A stretch of DNA of 64,000 nt, from the NCBI RefSeq assembly GCF_003060885.1, contig NZ_QAIG01000005.1, positions 306,054 to 370,053 on the forward strand. The letters run 5' to 3'. Below, in pieces: positions 19,211 to 28,869 of the stretch. The translations under genes were made by a program, and so were the position numbers. The notes under the pieces are model-generated. The model did no database searches. It saw nothing but the letters and a program-made list of their open reading frames with translations, and was not told the origin of the DNA. The stretch's first letter is position 1, and every line of letters begins with the position of its first letter. The stretch comes from Pseudomonas sp. HMWF032. Lineage in GTDB: Bacteria; Pseudomonadota; Gammaproteobacteria; Pseudomonadales; Pseudomonadaceae.

Positions 19211-20907
19211 TAATGCGCTTTGGGAGCAGCCAGACCGATGCCGCGTGGGTCGCTTGCCGCTGCAACCCTCCTGTCTTGTTTGTGCCAGTACAGCACTTGC
19301 TGGTTACCGTACGGCCTGCCCGTGGACTTCAGTTGATGGCCGAGCGCTCTCAGTGCCGAGGTTTCTGCGGCGGAGAAGGCGTTCGGCTCATGCTCGATCA
19401 CGTCGGGCATGAACTGGTGGTGGAAGCGCGGCGTCGCCGGCCAGCGTTCAATCGGCTGCTGATTCAGGTACTCCAGTATCGCCAGCAGCACCATGCTGGG
19501 AATTCGGCTGCCGCCCGGTGTGCCGAAACTGGCGAAGTCCTCGGCACTTTCGATAAAGCTTGGGCTCATGCTCGACAGCGGCCGTTTACCAGCCGCGATG
19601 CGGTTGGCCTGGCTGCCGCTTAGGCCGTAGGTGTTGGCGCCTTGCACGTCGGCGGCGAAGTCGTCCATTTCATTGTTCAGCAGCACCCCGGTGCCGGGTG
19701 CAGTAAAGGCTGCGCCGAACGGCAGGTTGATCGACAGGGTGGCTGCCACCGCATTGCCCTCGCTGTCGAGCACCGAGAAATGGGTGGTGTGGTCGCCTTC
19801 CTGCCAGGTTTTGCTGGGCGGCAGACTGTCACTTGGCGTGGCGCGCTGCGGGTCGATGCTGCTGGCCAGTTGCTGGAGATATGTGGGGGTCAGCAGCTGC
19901 TGAACGGGGTTCTGGACAAAGTCCGGGTCACCCAGCAGGCCGCGATCCCGGTAGGCGCGGCGTAGGGTCTCCACCACCAGGTGGCTGCGCTGCACGCGGT
20001 CTACTTGCTGCCAGGGCAATTGCTGCAGGATCAGCAGGCTCTGCCCCAGCGCGATGCCACCGGCGGATGGTGGGGGCGCGCTGATCAATTCACGGTCCTG
20101 CTCCAGCATTATGCGCAATGGCTCGCGTTCAACGACGCGGTAGTCGGCCAGGTCCTTGAGGGTCCAGATGCCGCCGGCATCGCGCACGGCCTTGACCAGC
20201 TGCTCCGCCACCACGCCGGCATAGAAACCCTGACCGCCCTGCCTGCCTAGCTGTTCGAGGGTGCGCGCCAGTTCGGGTTGGCGCAGCAGGCCGTATTCAT
20301 CAGGTATTTCCCCCTTGTCGAGGAAGATTCGCGCGGTTTCCGCGTCCTGGCGCATGGCATCGATGCGCCAGCCAGCGCGTTCGCGGTAGACCCGGTCGAT
20401 GCTCACGCCGCTGCTGGCCAGGCGGATCGCCGGTGCCAGTGAGTCGCGCAAGGGCAGACGGCCGAAGCGCTCTGCCAGCTCGACCAGCGCGGCCGGCAGG
20501 CCGGGAATGGCAGCGGCCAGTGCGCCATTCAGCGATAGGTCTTTGCGGATCTCGCCGTCGACCCGGTACAGGTCGGCATGGGCGGCTTGCGGGGCGCGTT
20601 CTCGGGCATCGAGAAAGCGGTAGGTTGGCGAGTCGCCGGCTTCGCGCAGCAGAAAAAAACCGCCACCGCCCAGACCTGATCCGTAAGGTTCGACCACCGC
20701 CAGGGCGGCGCTGATAGCCACAGCCGCATCAAAGGCGTTGCCGCCCAGAGCCAGGGTTTCCTGACCCGCTACGGTGGCTGCAGGGTGTGCGCTGGCAATA
20801 GCGATACGTTCAGGTTGTGCTGCGGCCTGCAGCTCAAGGGTGCAGAGTAGGGCAAACGCACCGAGCAGGGTGCGCCAGGGGAGAAGGCCGCGGATCAGGC
20901 GTCCCAT
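19210..20907 (-). CDS. ggt: Gamma-glutamyltransferase
   Basis: 565 residues with a signal peptide (~1-29), so it acts in the periplasm. The proenzyme self-cleaves before the catalytic Thr, here Thr374 in GDHTTHFSVLD, giving large and small subunits. Other landmarks are SGLGGGGFFLLRE, RERAP (substrate arginine), NEMDDF and PLSSMSPS. It hydrolyses or transfers the gamma-glutamyl group of glutathione and related compounds. The last ~60 residues (after the GGSRIPSMVL segment) look ordinary. Monocistronic. Confidence 0.95.
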   Translation of the reverse strand: MGRLIRGLLPWRTLLGAFALLCTLELQAAAQPERIAIASAHPAATVAGQETLALGGNAFDAAVAISAALAVVEPYGSGLGGGGFFLLREAGDSPTYRFLDARERAPQAAHADLYRVDGEIRKDLSLNGALAAAIPGLPAALVELAERFGRLPLRDSLAPAIRLASSGVSIDRVYRERAGWRIDAMRQDAETARIFLDKGEIPDEYGLLRQPELARTLEQLGRQGGQGFYAGVVAEQLVKAVRDAGGIWTLKDLADYRVVEREPLRIMLEQDRELISAPPPSAGGIALGQSLLILQQLPWQQVDRVQRSHLVVETLRRAYRDRGLLGDPDFVQNPVQQLLTPTYLQQLASSIDPQRATPSDSLPPSKTWQEGDHTTHFSVLDSEGNAVAATLSINLPFGAAFTAPGTGVLLNNEMDDFAADVQGANTYGLSGSQANRIAAGKRPLSSMSPSFIESAEDFASFGTPGGSRIPSMVLLAILEYLNQQPIERWPATPRFHHQFMPDVIEHEPNAFSAAETSALRALGHQLKSTGRPYGNQQVLYWHKQDRRVAAASDPRGIGLAAPKAH

Positions 20908-21054
20908 TGTTTTGCAGACCCTTGGAGAGCGTCGCGAGCGAAGGCCAGGTAAGGCGAAATCAGGCGAGGCTGCGCAGTGTACGAGCTGTACATGAGCAGG
21001 CTGAGCCTGAGTTCAACACAGCATGGCCAAATGCAGTAGCTTTCCATGGGCCTG

Positions 21055-21342
<288 letters not shown>

Positions 21343-21419
21343 CTAGATGTGTACAGAAAACGGTAAGGCAAATTGTGCCGCATCAGGGCCGCGCATGCAC
21401 GCGGCCATACGCGACTGGC

Positions 21420-21962
<543 letters not shown>

Positions 21963-21977
21963 TCAGCACGTTTGCGC

Positions 21978-22361
21978 TCAGGCCCTGCTGCGGGTGAGGG
22001 CAACCAGCGAGGCCGCGATCAACAGGCAGGCCAGTGCCACCCAATCGGCTATCACCACCCGGCGCAGCGCCTCGTTGTAACCGGGAGTGCTCCAAGCCAG
22101 GTAGAGAAAGCTCAGCACGCTAAGTAGACCACCGATCAGGGCGATCGGTTGCAGTGCTGGGCGGAATGCGGCGTAGACCAGCAAGGCACCGAGCAGGCCA
22201 AACAGCACGGCGCGGCTGCGCATCAGCAGAAGCAGGTTAGGCTCCTGAAAGGTCAGGCCATAGAGCTGTGCCAGGCGTTCCGCGCCGAGCACACCGCTAA
22301 GTGGCAGCAAGTGGATGATGCCGGCGATGATCAGCAGCACGGAAACCAGGTTCTGCAGCAT
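21978..22361 (-). CDS. Small multi-pass membrane protein of unknown function
   Basis: 127 residues with four hydrophobic segments (about 5-25, 45-65, 70-90 and 103-122). There are no catalytic motifs. The second loop carries LYGLTFQEPNLLLLMRSRAVLFG. It sits between coaD and the GMC oxidoreductase gene on the same strand, 22 bases after the latter's stop in transcription order... the oxidoreductase ends at 22384 and this gene starts at 22361, so co-transcription is likely. Function unknown. Confidence 0.75.
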   Translation of the reverse strand: MLQNLVSVLLIIAGIIHLLPLSGVLGAERLAQLYGLTFQEPNLLLLMRSRAVLFGLLGALLVYAAFRPALQPIALIGGLLSVLSFLYLAWSTPGYNEALRRVVIADWVALACLLIAASLVALTRSRA

Positions 22362-22383
22362 GGCCGGGCTCCTCCACGATGGC

Positions 22384-23976
22384 CTAGGCGCGCAGCCGTT
22401 CAGCCAGCTGGCTGGCCAGTTGCGCAGTCAGGCCGTAGATCGACAGCTGCGGGTTGGCGCCGATGCTGGTGGGGAACAGCGAGCCGTCATGGATCGACAG
22501 GTTGCTCAGCTGGTGGTGGCGACCCAGGCTGTCAGTGACGGCCTGCTGAGGGTCTTCCCCCATGGCGCAACCGCCCATGACGTGGGCACTGCCCAGGCGA
22601 GTGCGGTAGAGCTCCAGGCTGAGGTTGTCGATCAGACTTTTCGCTTCGGTCAGGGTTTTCACGTAACCGGCGTCGGCATGCAGCGGCAGCACCGCCTTGG
22701 CCCCGGCGGCGAACTGGATCTCGGCCATGGTATGGAAGGCGCGGCGCACGCCGTCCCAGGTGTAGTCGGTCATCTGGTAATCAAGCACCGGACTGCCATC
22801 ACCACGCAGCTCCACACGGCCTTCGGCGCTGTCCGGGTGGAAACCGTCGCGCAGCAGGGCGAGCATCACGTTGGTGTTGGGCAGCTGTTCCATGCGCATG
22901 GCGTTGTCGATGCCGAAGCGGCCCAGCAGGGTGGCGGTCAACGCCGGTTGCAGCGGTGGCACTTCGAGCTTGTAAGACAGGCGCCCGGCGGTGCCGTCGT
23001 CCCACTGGAAGTGGTCGGAGTAGATCGACTGTGGCGCGCCGTAGAACGGATTGATCACCTGCTCGAACAGGGCTGCTGAAAAGTTCACCAGGTGCAGGTA
23101 GGTGCGTTTGCCCGTGCGCTGGTACGGGTCCGGTGCATGCGAGCGCAGGAGAATGCCCGGCGTGTTGATGCCGCCGCCGGAGAGGACGTAATGCTTGGCC
23201 TTGACCGTGATCTTGCGGCCATTGGGGGCGACGCTACGCTCGTCCATACCGAGGCATTCGATACCCGTGACCTTGTCGCCGTCGATCAGCAGGCGTTCGG
23301 CACGGGCCAGATAGAGCAGTTCGCCGCCTTTATCCAGGGTCGCCGGGATAGTGGTGACCAGCATTGACTGCTTGGCGTTGGTCGGGCAGCCCATGCCGCA
23401 ATAACCGAGGTTCCAGCAGCCGCGTACGTTGCGCGGAATGACTTTCCACTCATAACCAAGCTTGTCACAGCCGCTGCTGATCACCGCGTTGTTGGCGTTC
23501 GGCGGTACGGCCCAGGGGGCGACGCCGAGGCGCTGCTCCATCTGCTCGAACCAGGGCGCCATTTCCTTGGGGCTGTGGCCTTTGACGCCGTGCTCCTTGG
23601 CCCAGTGCTCCAGCGTTGGGTCTGGGGTGCGGAAGCTCGAGGTCCAGTTGATCAGTGTGGTGCCGCCCACGGCGCGGCCTTGCATGATGGTGATCGCGCC
23701 GTCCTTGCTCATGCGCCCGATGCCTTCCTGATAGAGGCTGGCGTAGGCTTTGTCTTCGAGCATCTTGAAGTCGCTGCTGGTCTTCAGTGGGCCTTCTTCG
23801 ATCAGCAGCACCTTGAAGCCGGCCGCGCTGAGGATTTCTGCCGTGGTGCCGCCGCCCGCACCGCTGCCAACGATGGCGACGTCGGCTTCGAGGGTCAGGT
23901 CGCTGTCCAGACGCGAGCCATCGTAGGTTTTCCAGCCGCGGGCCAGGCCTTCTTTAAAACTATCCGGTACAGGCAT
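22384..23976 (-). CDS. GMC family oxidoreductase
   Basis: 530 residues. The N-terminal FAD-binding motif reads VAIVGSGAGGGTTAEILSAAG, with GRAVGGTTLINWTSSFRTP next and the C-terminal GMC block SAHVMGGCAMGEDP...SNLSIHDGSLFPTSIGANPQLS. Such enzymes oxidise alcohols or polyols with FAD. The next gene upstream is a Tat-signal protein resembling the small subunit of gluconate/sorbitol-type dehydrogenases, and beyond it is a coniferyl-aldehyde-type dehydrogenase. An alcohol-to-aldehyde-to-acid route is therefore a reasonable inference. The substrate is unknown. Confidence 0.92.
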   Translation of the reverse strand: MPVPDSFKEGLARGWKTYDGSRLDSDLTLEADVAIVGSGAGGGTTAEILSAAGFKVLLIEEGPLKTSSDFKMLEDKAYASLYQEGIGRMSKDGAITIMQGRAVGGTTLINWTSSFRTPDPTLEHWAKEHGVKGHSPKEMAPWFEQMEQRLGVAPWAVPPNANNAVISSGCDKLGYEWKVIPRNVRGCWNLGYCGMGCPTNAKQSMLVTTIPATLDKGGELLYLARAERLLIDGDKVTGIECLGMDERSVAPNGRKITVKAKHYVLSGGGINTPGILLRSHAPDPYQRTGKRTYLHLVNFSAALFEQVINPFYGAPQSIYSDHFQWDDGTAGRLSYKLEVPPLQPALTATLLGRFGIDNAMRMEQLPNTNVMLALLRDGFHPDSAEGRVELRGDGSPVLDYQMTDYTWDGVRRAFHTMAEIQFAAGAKAVLPLHADAGYVKTLTEAKSLIDNLSLELYRTRLGSAHVMGGCAMGEDPQQAVTDSLGRHHQLSNLSIHDGSLFPTSIGANPQLSIYGLTAQLASQLAERLRA

Positions 23977-24021
23977 TTAGGGTGATCTCAGGCGAATTCT
24001 TATTAGAAGTTGGGGCGCGCT

Positions 24022-24567
24022 TTAAACAGTCGGCGGCCCGGGGTAGCCGCAGTGGGCCCAGGACTCTGCTCGGCTATACCAGCTCATCATCACCAGTTGC
24101 AGCAGCGAGGCGTGGCCCATTTTCAGCAGGCCGATCGAGCTGTTCTGCCAGCGGTCGAGAAACCCCTGCACGTCGGCGGGCGATGCGTTTTCCCAGCTGC
24201 CCCAGACGCCGGTCAGCGGACCACGAGTGATCGGCATGGCCAGCACGTCGAACAGCTGCACGGTCAGCTTGAGCAGTTCCGGCGAAACGTGATTAAGGCT
24301 GTAGTCGAGGCTGGTGAGGGTGCCTTCGACTGCTTGCGGCATTTTCTCGGGCGTGACTGCGCCGGCCAGCATCACCGGGATCAAGGCATGCAGAAAGGCC
24401 AGGTCGGACTCGCGGATCACCGCAAAACCAGCTTTCGGCGTACTTGCCGAGCAGCCGCTGAGGCTGGCTGTCAGCCCGGCAGTGGCGAGAAAGGCCGAAC
24501 CCATCAAGCCGACCTTGAGCAGATTGCGCCGAGTTAGGACCGGCGCTTCAAGTGTGGTGTTGTGCAT
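24022..24567 (-). CDS. Tat-exported small subunit associated with the GMC oxidoreductase
   Basis: 181 residues beginning with a twin-arginine signal (TRRNLLKVG, then a hydrophobic stretch and a Cys in LSGCSAS). The rest is helical and cofactor-free in appearance, like subunit 3 of gluconate-type dehydrogenases, which escorts its flavoprotein through the Tat pathway. It ends 45 bases before the GMC oxidoreductase start. Because the oxidoreductase has no export signal of its own, I infer that it hitchhikes on this protein. Confidence 0.83.
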   Translation of the reverse strand: MHNTTLEAPVLTRRNLLKVGLMGSAFLATAGLTASLSGCSASTPKAGFAVIRESDLAFLHALIPVMLAGAVTPEKMPQAVEGTLTSLDYSLNHVSPELLKLTVQLFDVLAMPITRGPLTGVWGSWENASPADVQGFLDRWQNSSIGLLKMGHASLLQLVMMSWYSRAESWAHCGYPGPPTV

Positions 24568-24621
24568 TTATTGTTATCACCGGATCAGGCCGTAGCCCTG
24601 GCAAGCCAGGGCGGGGGGTTG

Positions 24622-26076
24622 TTAGCGAACGAAGAGCTTGTACACCAGCTTCTGCAGGGCTTTGCCGTAAGGCGGGTAGATCATCTTGGCCGCATTGAAA
24701 CGCTGCTTGATAAACACACCCTTGGCCTTGCTGAAGGTCAGGAAGCCTTCATGGCCGTGGTAATGGCCCATGCCGGAGGGGCCGACACCGCCGAAGGGCA
24801 TGTCATCTTGCGCGACATGCAGCAGGGTGTCGTTCAGGCACACACCGCCTGAATGGGTTTCGTGCAGCACGCGCTGTTGCTCACCCTTGTCATAGCCGAA
24901 GTAGTAGAGCGCCAGCGGTCGGTCGCGCTCGTTGATAAAGGCGAAGGCGTCTTCCAGTTTGTCGTAGGGGATGATCGGCAGCAGCGGGCCGAAGATCTCG
25001 TCCTGCATCACCTTCATCTCATCCGTCACGTTCAGCAGCACCGCTTGCGGCATGCGCCGGCCCTGGGCTTCGGGGTACAGCGGGATGATGGTCGCGCCTT
25101 TGCTTTCGGCGTCCTGCAGGTAGCTGTTGAGGCGCTGCAATTGGCGTTCGTTGATGATGGCGGTGTAGTCCGGGTTGTCCGTCAGCGCCGGGTAGAAGCC
25201 CTGCACCGCATTGCGGTAAGCCTCGACAAAGCCGTCGACGCGTGCTTTCGGTACCAGCACGTAATCCGGGGCGACGCAGGTCTGGCCGGCGTTCATGGTC
25301 TTGCCGAAGGCGATACGCTCGGCGGCATCGCTCAGCGGTACGTCGGCACTGACAATGGCCGGCGACTTGCCGCCCAGCTCCAGGGTCACCGGGGTCAGGT
25401 TGTCGGCAGCGGCGCGCATCACGTGCTTGCCGATGCTGGTGGCACCGGTGAACAGCAGGTGATCGAACGGCAATTTGGAGAAGGCCATGCCCACCTCCGC
25501 CTCGCCGAGCGCCACGCTGACCAAATCCTCCGGGAACACCTTGGCCAGCAGGTCTTTGACCAGTTGCGAGGTGGCTGGCGTCGATTCGCTCATCTTGATC
25601 ATCACCCGGTTGCCGGCCGACAGTGCGCCCACCAGTGGGCCGATGGCCAGAAACAGCGGGTAGTTCCACGGCACGATCACCCCGACCACGCCCAACGGCT
25701 GGTAAATCACCTTGGCGGAGGCGGGCATGAACTGCATGCCGACGCTGCGGCGCGAGGGCTTCATCCATTTTTTGATGCGTTTGGTCGCGTAGTGGATGCC
25801 ATGCAGGCTGGGCATCAGTTCGGCGAGCAGGGTTTCATCGGCGCTGCGGTTGCTGAAGTCCTGGGAGATGGCGCGCACCAGCGTCTCACGCTCATTGCTG
25901 AGCAGGTCGCGCAGGCTGTTGAGCCACTGGATGCGCTGCTCGGCCGAGGGCATCGGGTTGGCCTTGAAGGCCTGGCGCTGAAGGGCAAAGCTTTGCTGCA
26001 ACTGGCTGAGCTGTTGCTGGCTCTGCTGCAGGCTTTGTTCGATGCTTTTTTCAACGAAGGCGACGTCGGCGACCAT
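24622..26076 (-). CDS. Coniferyl-aldehyde-type NAD(P)-dependent aldehyde dehydrogenase
   Basis: 484 residues. The catalytic Cys lies in NAGQTCVAPDYVLV and the general-base Glu in TLELGGKSPAIV. The coenzyme-binding glycine motif is FTGATSIGKHV, and the proton-relay region PFGGVGPSGMGHYHG is intact. The N terminus is helical (EQSLQQSQQQLSQLQQSFALQRQ). The closest family is coniferyl/fatty aldehyde dehydrogenases (class 3-like, C-terminal hydrophobic tail). It is first in the ALDH, Tat protein and GMC cluster, and divergent from a TetR regulator that probably controls it. Confidence 0.9.
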   Translation of the reverse strand: MVADVAFVEKSIEQSLQQSQQQLSQLQQSFALQRQAFKANPMPSAEQRIQWLNSLRDLLSNERETLVRAISQDFSNRSADETLLAELMPSLHGIHYATKRIKKWMKPSRRSVGMQFMPASAKVIYQPLGVVGVIVPWNYPLFLAIGPLVGALSAGNRVMIKMSESTPATSQLVKDLLAKVFPEDLVSVALGEAEVGMAFSKLPFDHLLFTGATSIGKHVMRAAADNLTPVTLELGGKSPAIVSADVPLSDAAERIAFGKTMNAGQTCVAPDYVLVPKARVDGFVEAYRNAVQGFYPALTDNPDYTAIINERQLQRLNSYLQDAESKGATIIPLYPEAQGRRMPQAVLLNVTDEMKVMQDEIFGPLLPIIPYDKLEDAFAFINERDRPLALYYFGYDKGEQQRVLHETHSGGVCLNDTLLHVAQDDMPFGGVGPSGMGHYHGHEGFLTFSKAKGVFIKQRFNAAKMIYPPYGKALQKLVYKLFVR

Positions 26077-26152
26077 GTGCTGCTCCTTGGCGTTCCAGCA
26101 ATGCAGTGGCTCAGGTGAGCTAAGACCGTTGCAGAAAAGGTGTGCTGGATTT

Positions 26153-26170
26153 TTAGAGCAATTGCTCTAA
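26153..26170. promoter_or_regulatory. 18-bp perfect palindrome, probable TetR operator
   Basis: TTAGAGCAATTGCTCTAA is a perfect palindrome between the divergent aldehyde dehydrogenase (start 26076) and TetR (start 26312) genes. Size and place fit a TetR-family operator acting on one or both promoters. Confidence 0.75.
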
Positions 26171-26311
26171 TCTGTCAAATAGGATGCCGGGGTCAGCCGA
26201 CGGACGCAGCCCATCAAACAGTTGGTGTCGCATGCCAGTTGGCGCGCGGGTAACACTTTGGCTGTCTCTGCGTGTACCTTTGCCGGGCTTTTGAGTTGAG
26301 ATCGAGCCGTT

Positions 26312-26971
26312 ATGTCAGCCCCACTGAAAACCCGCGAACGCATCATTCAGGAAAGCCTGGCGCTGTTTAATGCCCAGGGTGAGCGCAGTGTCACCACCAA
26401 CCATATCGCGGCGCACCTGGGGATTTCACCGGGCAACCTGTACTACCACTTTCGTAACAAGCAGGCGATCATCGCCGAGCTGTTTGCGCTCTATGAAAGC
26501 CAGGTGGACACCTTCCTGCGCCGCCCTGAAGGGCGTGCGCTGACGGTGCAGGACAAGACTTTCTACCTCGAAGCGCTGCTGGCGGCGATGTGGCATTACC
26601 GCTTTCTGCACCGTGACCTGGAGCATCTGCTCGACAGCGACCCGGCACTGGCCGAGCGCTATCGGTTGTTCGCCCAGCGCTGCCTGAGGCAGGCACAGAG
26701 CATTTATCAGGGCTTTGTCGAGGCCGGCATCCTGCTGATGGATGCCGCGCAGATCGAGGCGTTGACCCTCAACAGCTGGATCGTCATGACCTCCTGGGTG
26801 CGCTTTCTCTGCACCACCCGCGGCAACCCCGGCGATCTCAGTCAGGAGATGCTGCGCCGTGGCATCTACCAGGTGCTGGCACTGGAAGGCGGCTACACCG
26901 CCCCGCAATCACGCGAAGCGGTGGAGGCCCTCTATGCCAAGCTGCATGTGCCGCTGGAACAGGTGATCTGA
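26312..26971 (+). CDS. TetR family transcriptional regulator
   Basis: 219 residues. The N-terminal helix-turn-helix reads RERIIQESLALFNAQGERSVTTNHIAAHLGISPGNLYYHFRNKQAII, typical of TetR. The remainder is the helical ligand-binding/dimer domain. It is divergent from the aldehyde dehydrogenase/GMC cluster, with an 18-bp perfect palindrome in the shared intergenic region. It probably represses that cluster until an aldehyde, alcohol or acyl ligand binds; the ligand is unknown. Confidence 0.93.
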   Translation: MSAPLKTRERIIQESLALFNAQGERSVTTNHIAAHLGISPGNLYYHFRNKQAIIAELFALYESQVDTFLRRPEGRALTVQDKTFYLEALLAAMWHYRFLHRDLEHLLDSDPALAERYRLFAQRCLRQAQSIYQGFVEAGILLMDAAQIEALTLNSWIVMTSWVRFLCTTRGNPGDLSQEMLRRGIYQVLALEGGYTAPQSREAVEALYAKLHVPLEQVI

Positions 26972-27010
26972 ATCGTATTTGACTTTGATCGGGCGGCAGG
27001 TTGCGCTTTT

Positions 27011-27085
27011 GTAGGGTGGGTTACGCCGCGCGCAGAGGGCGTTTCGTTTGGTCATTCAGCGTTCTGTGCGGCTAACCCACCCAAC
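27011..27085. repeat. Palindromic intergenic repeat, copy A
   Basis: Arms GTAGGGTGGGTTACGCCGC (27011-27029) and, inverted, GCGGCTAACCCACCCAAC (27068-27085) flank about 40 bases. The right arm lies within the 3' end of the hydrolase gene and encodes its last residues. A related element lies at 28192-28253. Confidence 0.7.
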
Positions 27086-28077
27086 AGTGGCTTCGTATCC
27101 TGTTCGGCCAGCCACTGTGGAATGCGCCGTTCCAGGTAATAACCTGGCTTAGTCAGGCTACCCTCGACAAAACCGACATGGCCGCCGTGGGCGTGCAGCT
27201 CGAAATCGATGCTGGGCGACAGTTCGTTGGCTTCGGGCAGGCTGTGGGGGAAGACGAAGGGGTCATCGGCGGCCTGGATAATCAGCGTCGGCGTCTCGAT
27301 CTGGCCGAGAAAGTAGCGGCTGGAAGCGCGTCGGTAGTAGTCCTCGGCATCGGCATAGCCGTGCAGCGGTGCGGTGATACGGCCGTCGAAATCCCAGAAA
27401 GTGCGCATATTGTCCAGCGGGCCGAGTTTCTCCAGGGTGGACAGCCGGTCGGCCATACCCTGGTGGGCAAACAGGCGCTGCTTGTCTTTCACGTAGGCCA
27501 CCATCTCGCGCATAAAGTGGCTCTGGTAGACCCTGGAAAAGCCCATGCCGATGCGGTCGGCGCACTGATCCAGACGAAACGGCACTGAAACTGCCACTGC
27601 ACCCTGCAGCTGGCTGTCCGCGGCCGTTTCGCCGAGGTACTTGAGCAGCACATTGCCGCCAAGCGAATAGCCCACGCCATACAGCGGCGCCATTGGCCGC
27701 TGAGCGCGCAGATGGCGCACGGTTTCCGCCAGGTCCTCGCTGGCGCCGGAGTGGTAACCTCGCGCCAGCAGGTTCGGCTCGCCTGAGCAGCCGCGCCAGT
27801 TCAGCGCCACGCTGGCCCAGCCCTGAGCGGCCAGTTGCTGCTGCAGCCCCAGCACATACAGCGAGTCGGATGAGCCCGTCAGGCCGTGCAGCACCAGCAC
27901 CAGCGGTGCTTCGGCTTCGTGTGGGCCATGCCAGTCCAGATCAAGAAAGTCGCCATCGTCCAGCCACAACCGCTCGCGCGTGCGCTCAAGCTTCGCCGGC
28001 CGGCGGCACATCGGGTTCCACAGGGTTTGCAGATGGGGGCCGGGCAGCCACCAGGCGGGTTTGAAGGGCGTGGTCAT
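27052..28077 (-). CDS. YheT family alpha/beta hydrolase
   Basis: 341 residues of the AB-hydrolase 4/YheT type. The segments are FKPAWWLPGPHLQTLWNP, LVLVLHGLTGSSDS (oxyanion region), VGYSLGGNVLLKYLGE with the nucleophile Ser in GYSLGG, an acidic residue in IQAADDPF, and the catalytic His in HAHGGHVGFVEG. A serine esterase or lipase activity is expected; the natural substrate is unknown. The last ~11 residues (GGLAAQNAE region) are encoded by one arm of a palindromic repeat, so the tail is not ancestral. Confidence 0.9.
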   Translation of the reverse strand: MTTPFKPAWWLPGPHLQTLWNPMCRRPAKLERTRERLWLDDGDFLDLDWHGPHEAEAPLVLVLHGLTGSSDSLYVLGLQQQLAAQGWASVALNWRGCSGEPNLLARGYHSGASEDLAETVRHLRAQRPMAPLYGVGYSLGGNVLLKYLGETAADSQLQGAVAVSVPFRLDQCADRIGMGFSRVYQSHFMREMVAYVKDKQRLFAHQGMADRLSTLEKLGPLDNMRTFWDFDGRITAPLHGYADAEDYYRRASSRYFLGQIETPTLIIQAADDPFVFPHSLPEANELSPSIDFELHAHGGHVGFVEGSLTKPGYYLERRIPQWLAEQDTKPLLGGLAAQNAE

Positions 28078-28191
28078 GGATTGGTATCGCTTGGGAAAGC
28101 GCCCAGGCTAGGGCCTTGGGCGCTGAAACGAAAGCTATATGACGGGTGCGAATAACAGAACCTGCCCTTGGGTGGGCGTGTTTTGCTGTCT

Positions 28192-28253
28192 GGTGGGTTA
28201 TGCCGTCTACATCCGGGGTTAACCCCCGGTGATCGGCTCCGGCTCACCCACCC
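28192..28253. repeat. Palindromic intergenic repeat, copy B
   Basis: Outer arms GGTGGGTTATGCCG (28192-28205) and CGGCTCACCCACCC (28240-28253) enclose a second palindrome, CCGGGGTTAACCCCCGG (28213-28229). It fills most of the gap between rsmD and the hydrolase gene and shares its core with the element at 27011-27085. Confidence 0.65.
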
Positions 28254-28263
28254 TGCAAAAGCC

Positions 28264-28869
28264 CTACGCGGCTGTGCGCTGCCACAGCGCGTAATACACC
28301 TGGCCAGCCTTCTGTTCGCGGTGCAGGCGCCAGTTGCCGGGCATGCCCAGGCTGGAAGGCGGGTTCTCGCTTTCGGTGTAGACCCAGGCGTCGGCCGCCA
28401 GCCAGCCGTTCTGCTCGAGAAGGGTGCAGGCGGGCAGCAGCAGGTTCTGATTGAACGGTGGGTCGAGAAACACCAGATCGAACGGCGTCGCCGCAGGGCT
28501 TTGCAGGAAGAGCAGGGCGTCAGTCTGTTGCAGTTGGCCGTTGTCGCATTTCAGCGTGTGCAGGTGGCCGCGCAGGTTGGCAATGGCCGCTGGATTGAGG
28601 TCCAGGGCCAGGGCGCTGCCGGCGCCGCGCGACAGTGCTTCAAGAAACAGCGCGCCGCTGCCGGCGAACAGGTCGAGCACCTTGGCACCCTCGACATAGG
28701 GCGCCAGCCAGTTGAACAGGGTTTCGCGCACGCGGTTCGGTGTCGGCCGCAGACCGGCGGCCATGGGGAAGTTGAACTGACGCGAGCGCCATTGCCCGCC
28801 GATGATCCGCAGCTGGCCATCGCCACCATGGACGGGGGCGGCTTTTGGCGGTTTGGGTCGCTTGCTCAT
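28264..28869 (-). CDS. rsmD: 16S rRNA (guanine-966-N2) methyltransferase
   Basis: 201 residues. Landmarks are RIIGGQWRSRQFNFP, the substrate-side RPTPNRVRETLFNWL, SAM motif I VLDLFAGSGALFLEALSRGA, and the catalytic motif DLVFLDPPFNQ (DPPF). It methylates G966 of 16S rRNA during 30S assembly. The N terminus carries a short lysine/proline-rich extension. Its start overlaps the stop of the upstream M16 gene by one base (shared position 28869), so the two are coupled. Confidence 0.95.
   Translation of the reverse strand: MSKRPKPPKAAPVHGGDGQLRIIGGQWRSRQFNFPMAAGLRPTPNRVRETLFNWLAPYVEGAKVLDLFAGSGALFLEALSRGAGSALALDLNPAAIANLRGHLHTLKCDNGQLQQTDALLFLQSPAATPFDLVFLDPPFNQNLLLPACTLLEQNGWLAADAWVYTESENPPSSLGMPGNWRLHREQKAGQVYYALWQRTAA

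Noticed and set aside
21978..22361. Second coaD-like gene
   Set aside because: Its neighbour coaD is clear, but this protein is four hydrophobic helices with no nucleotidyltransferase motif.
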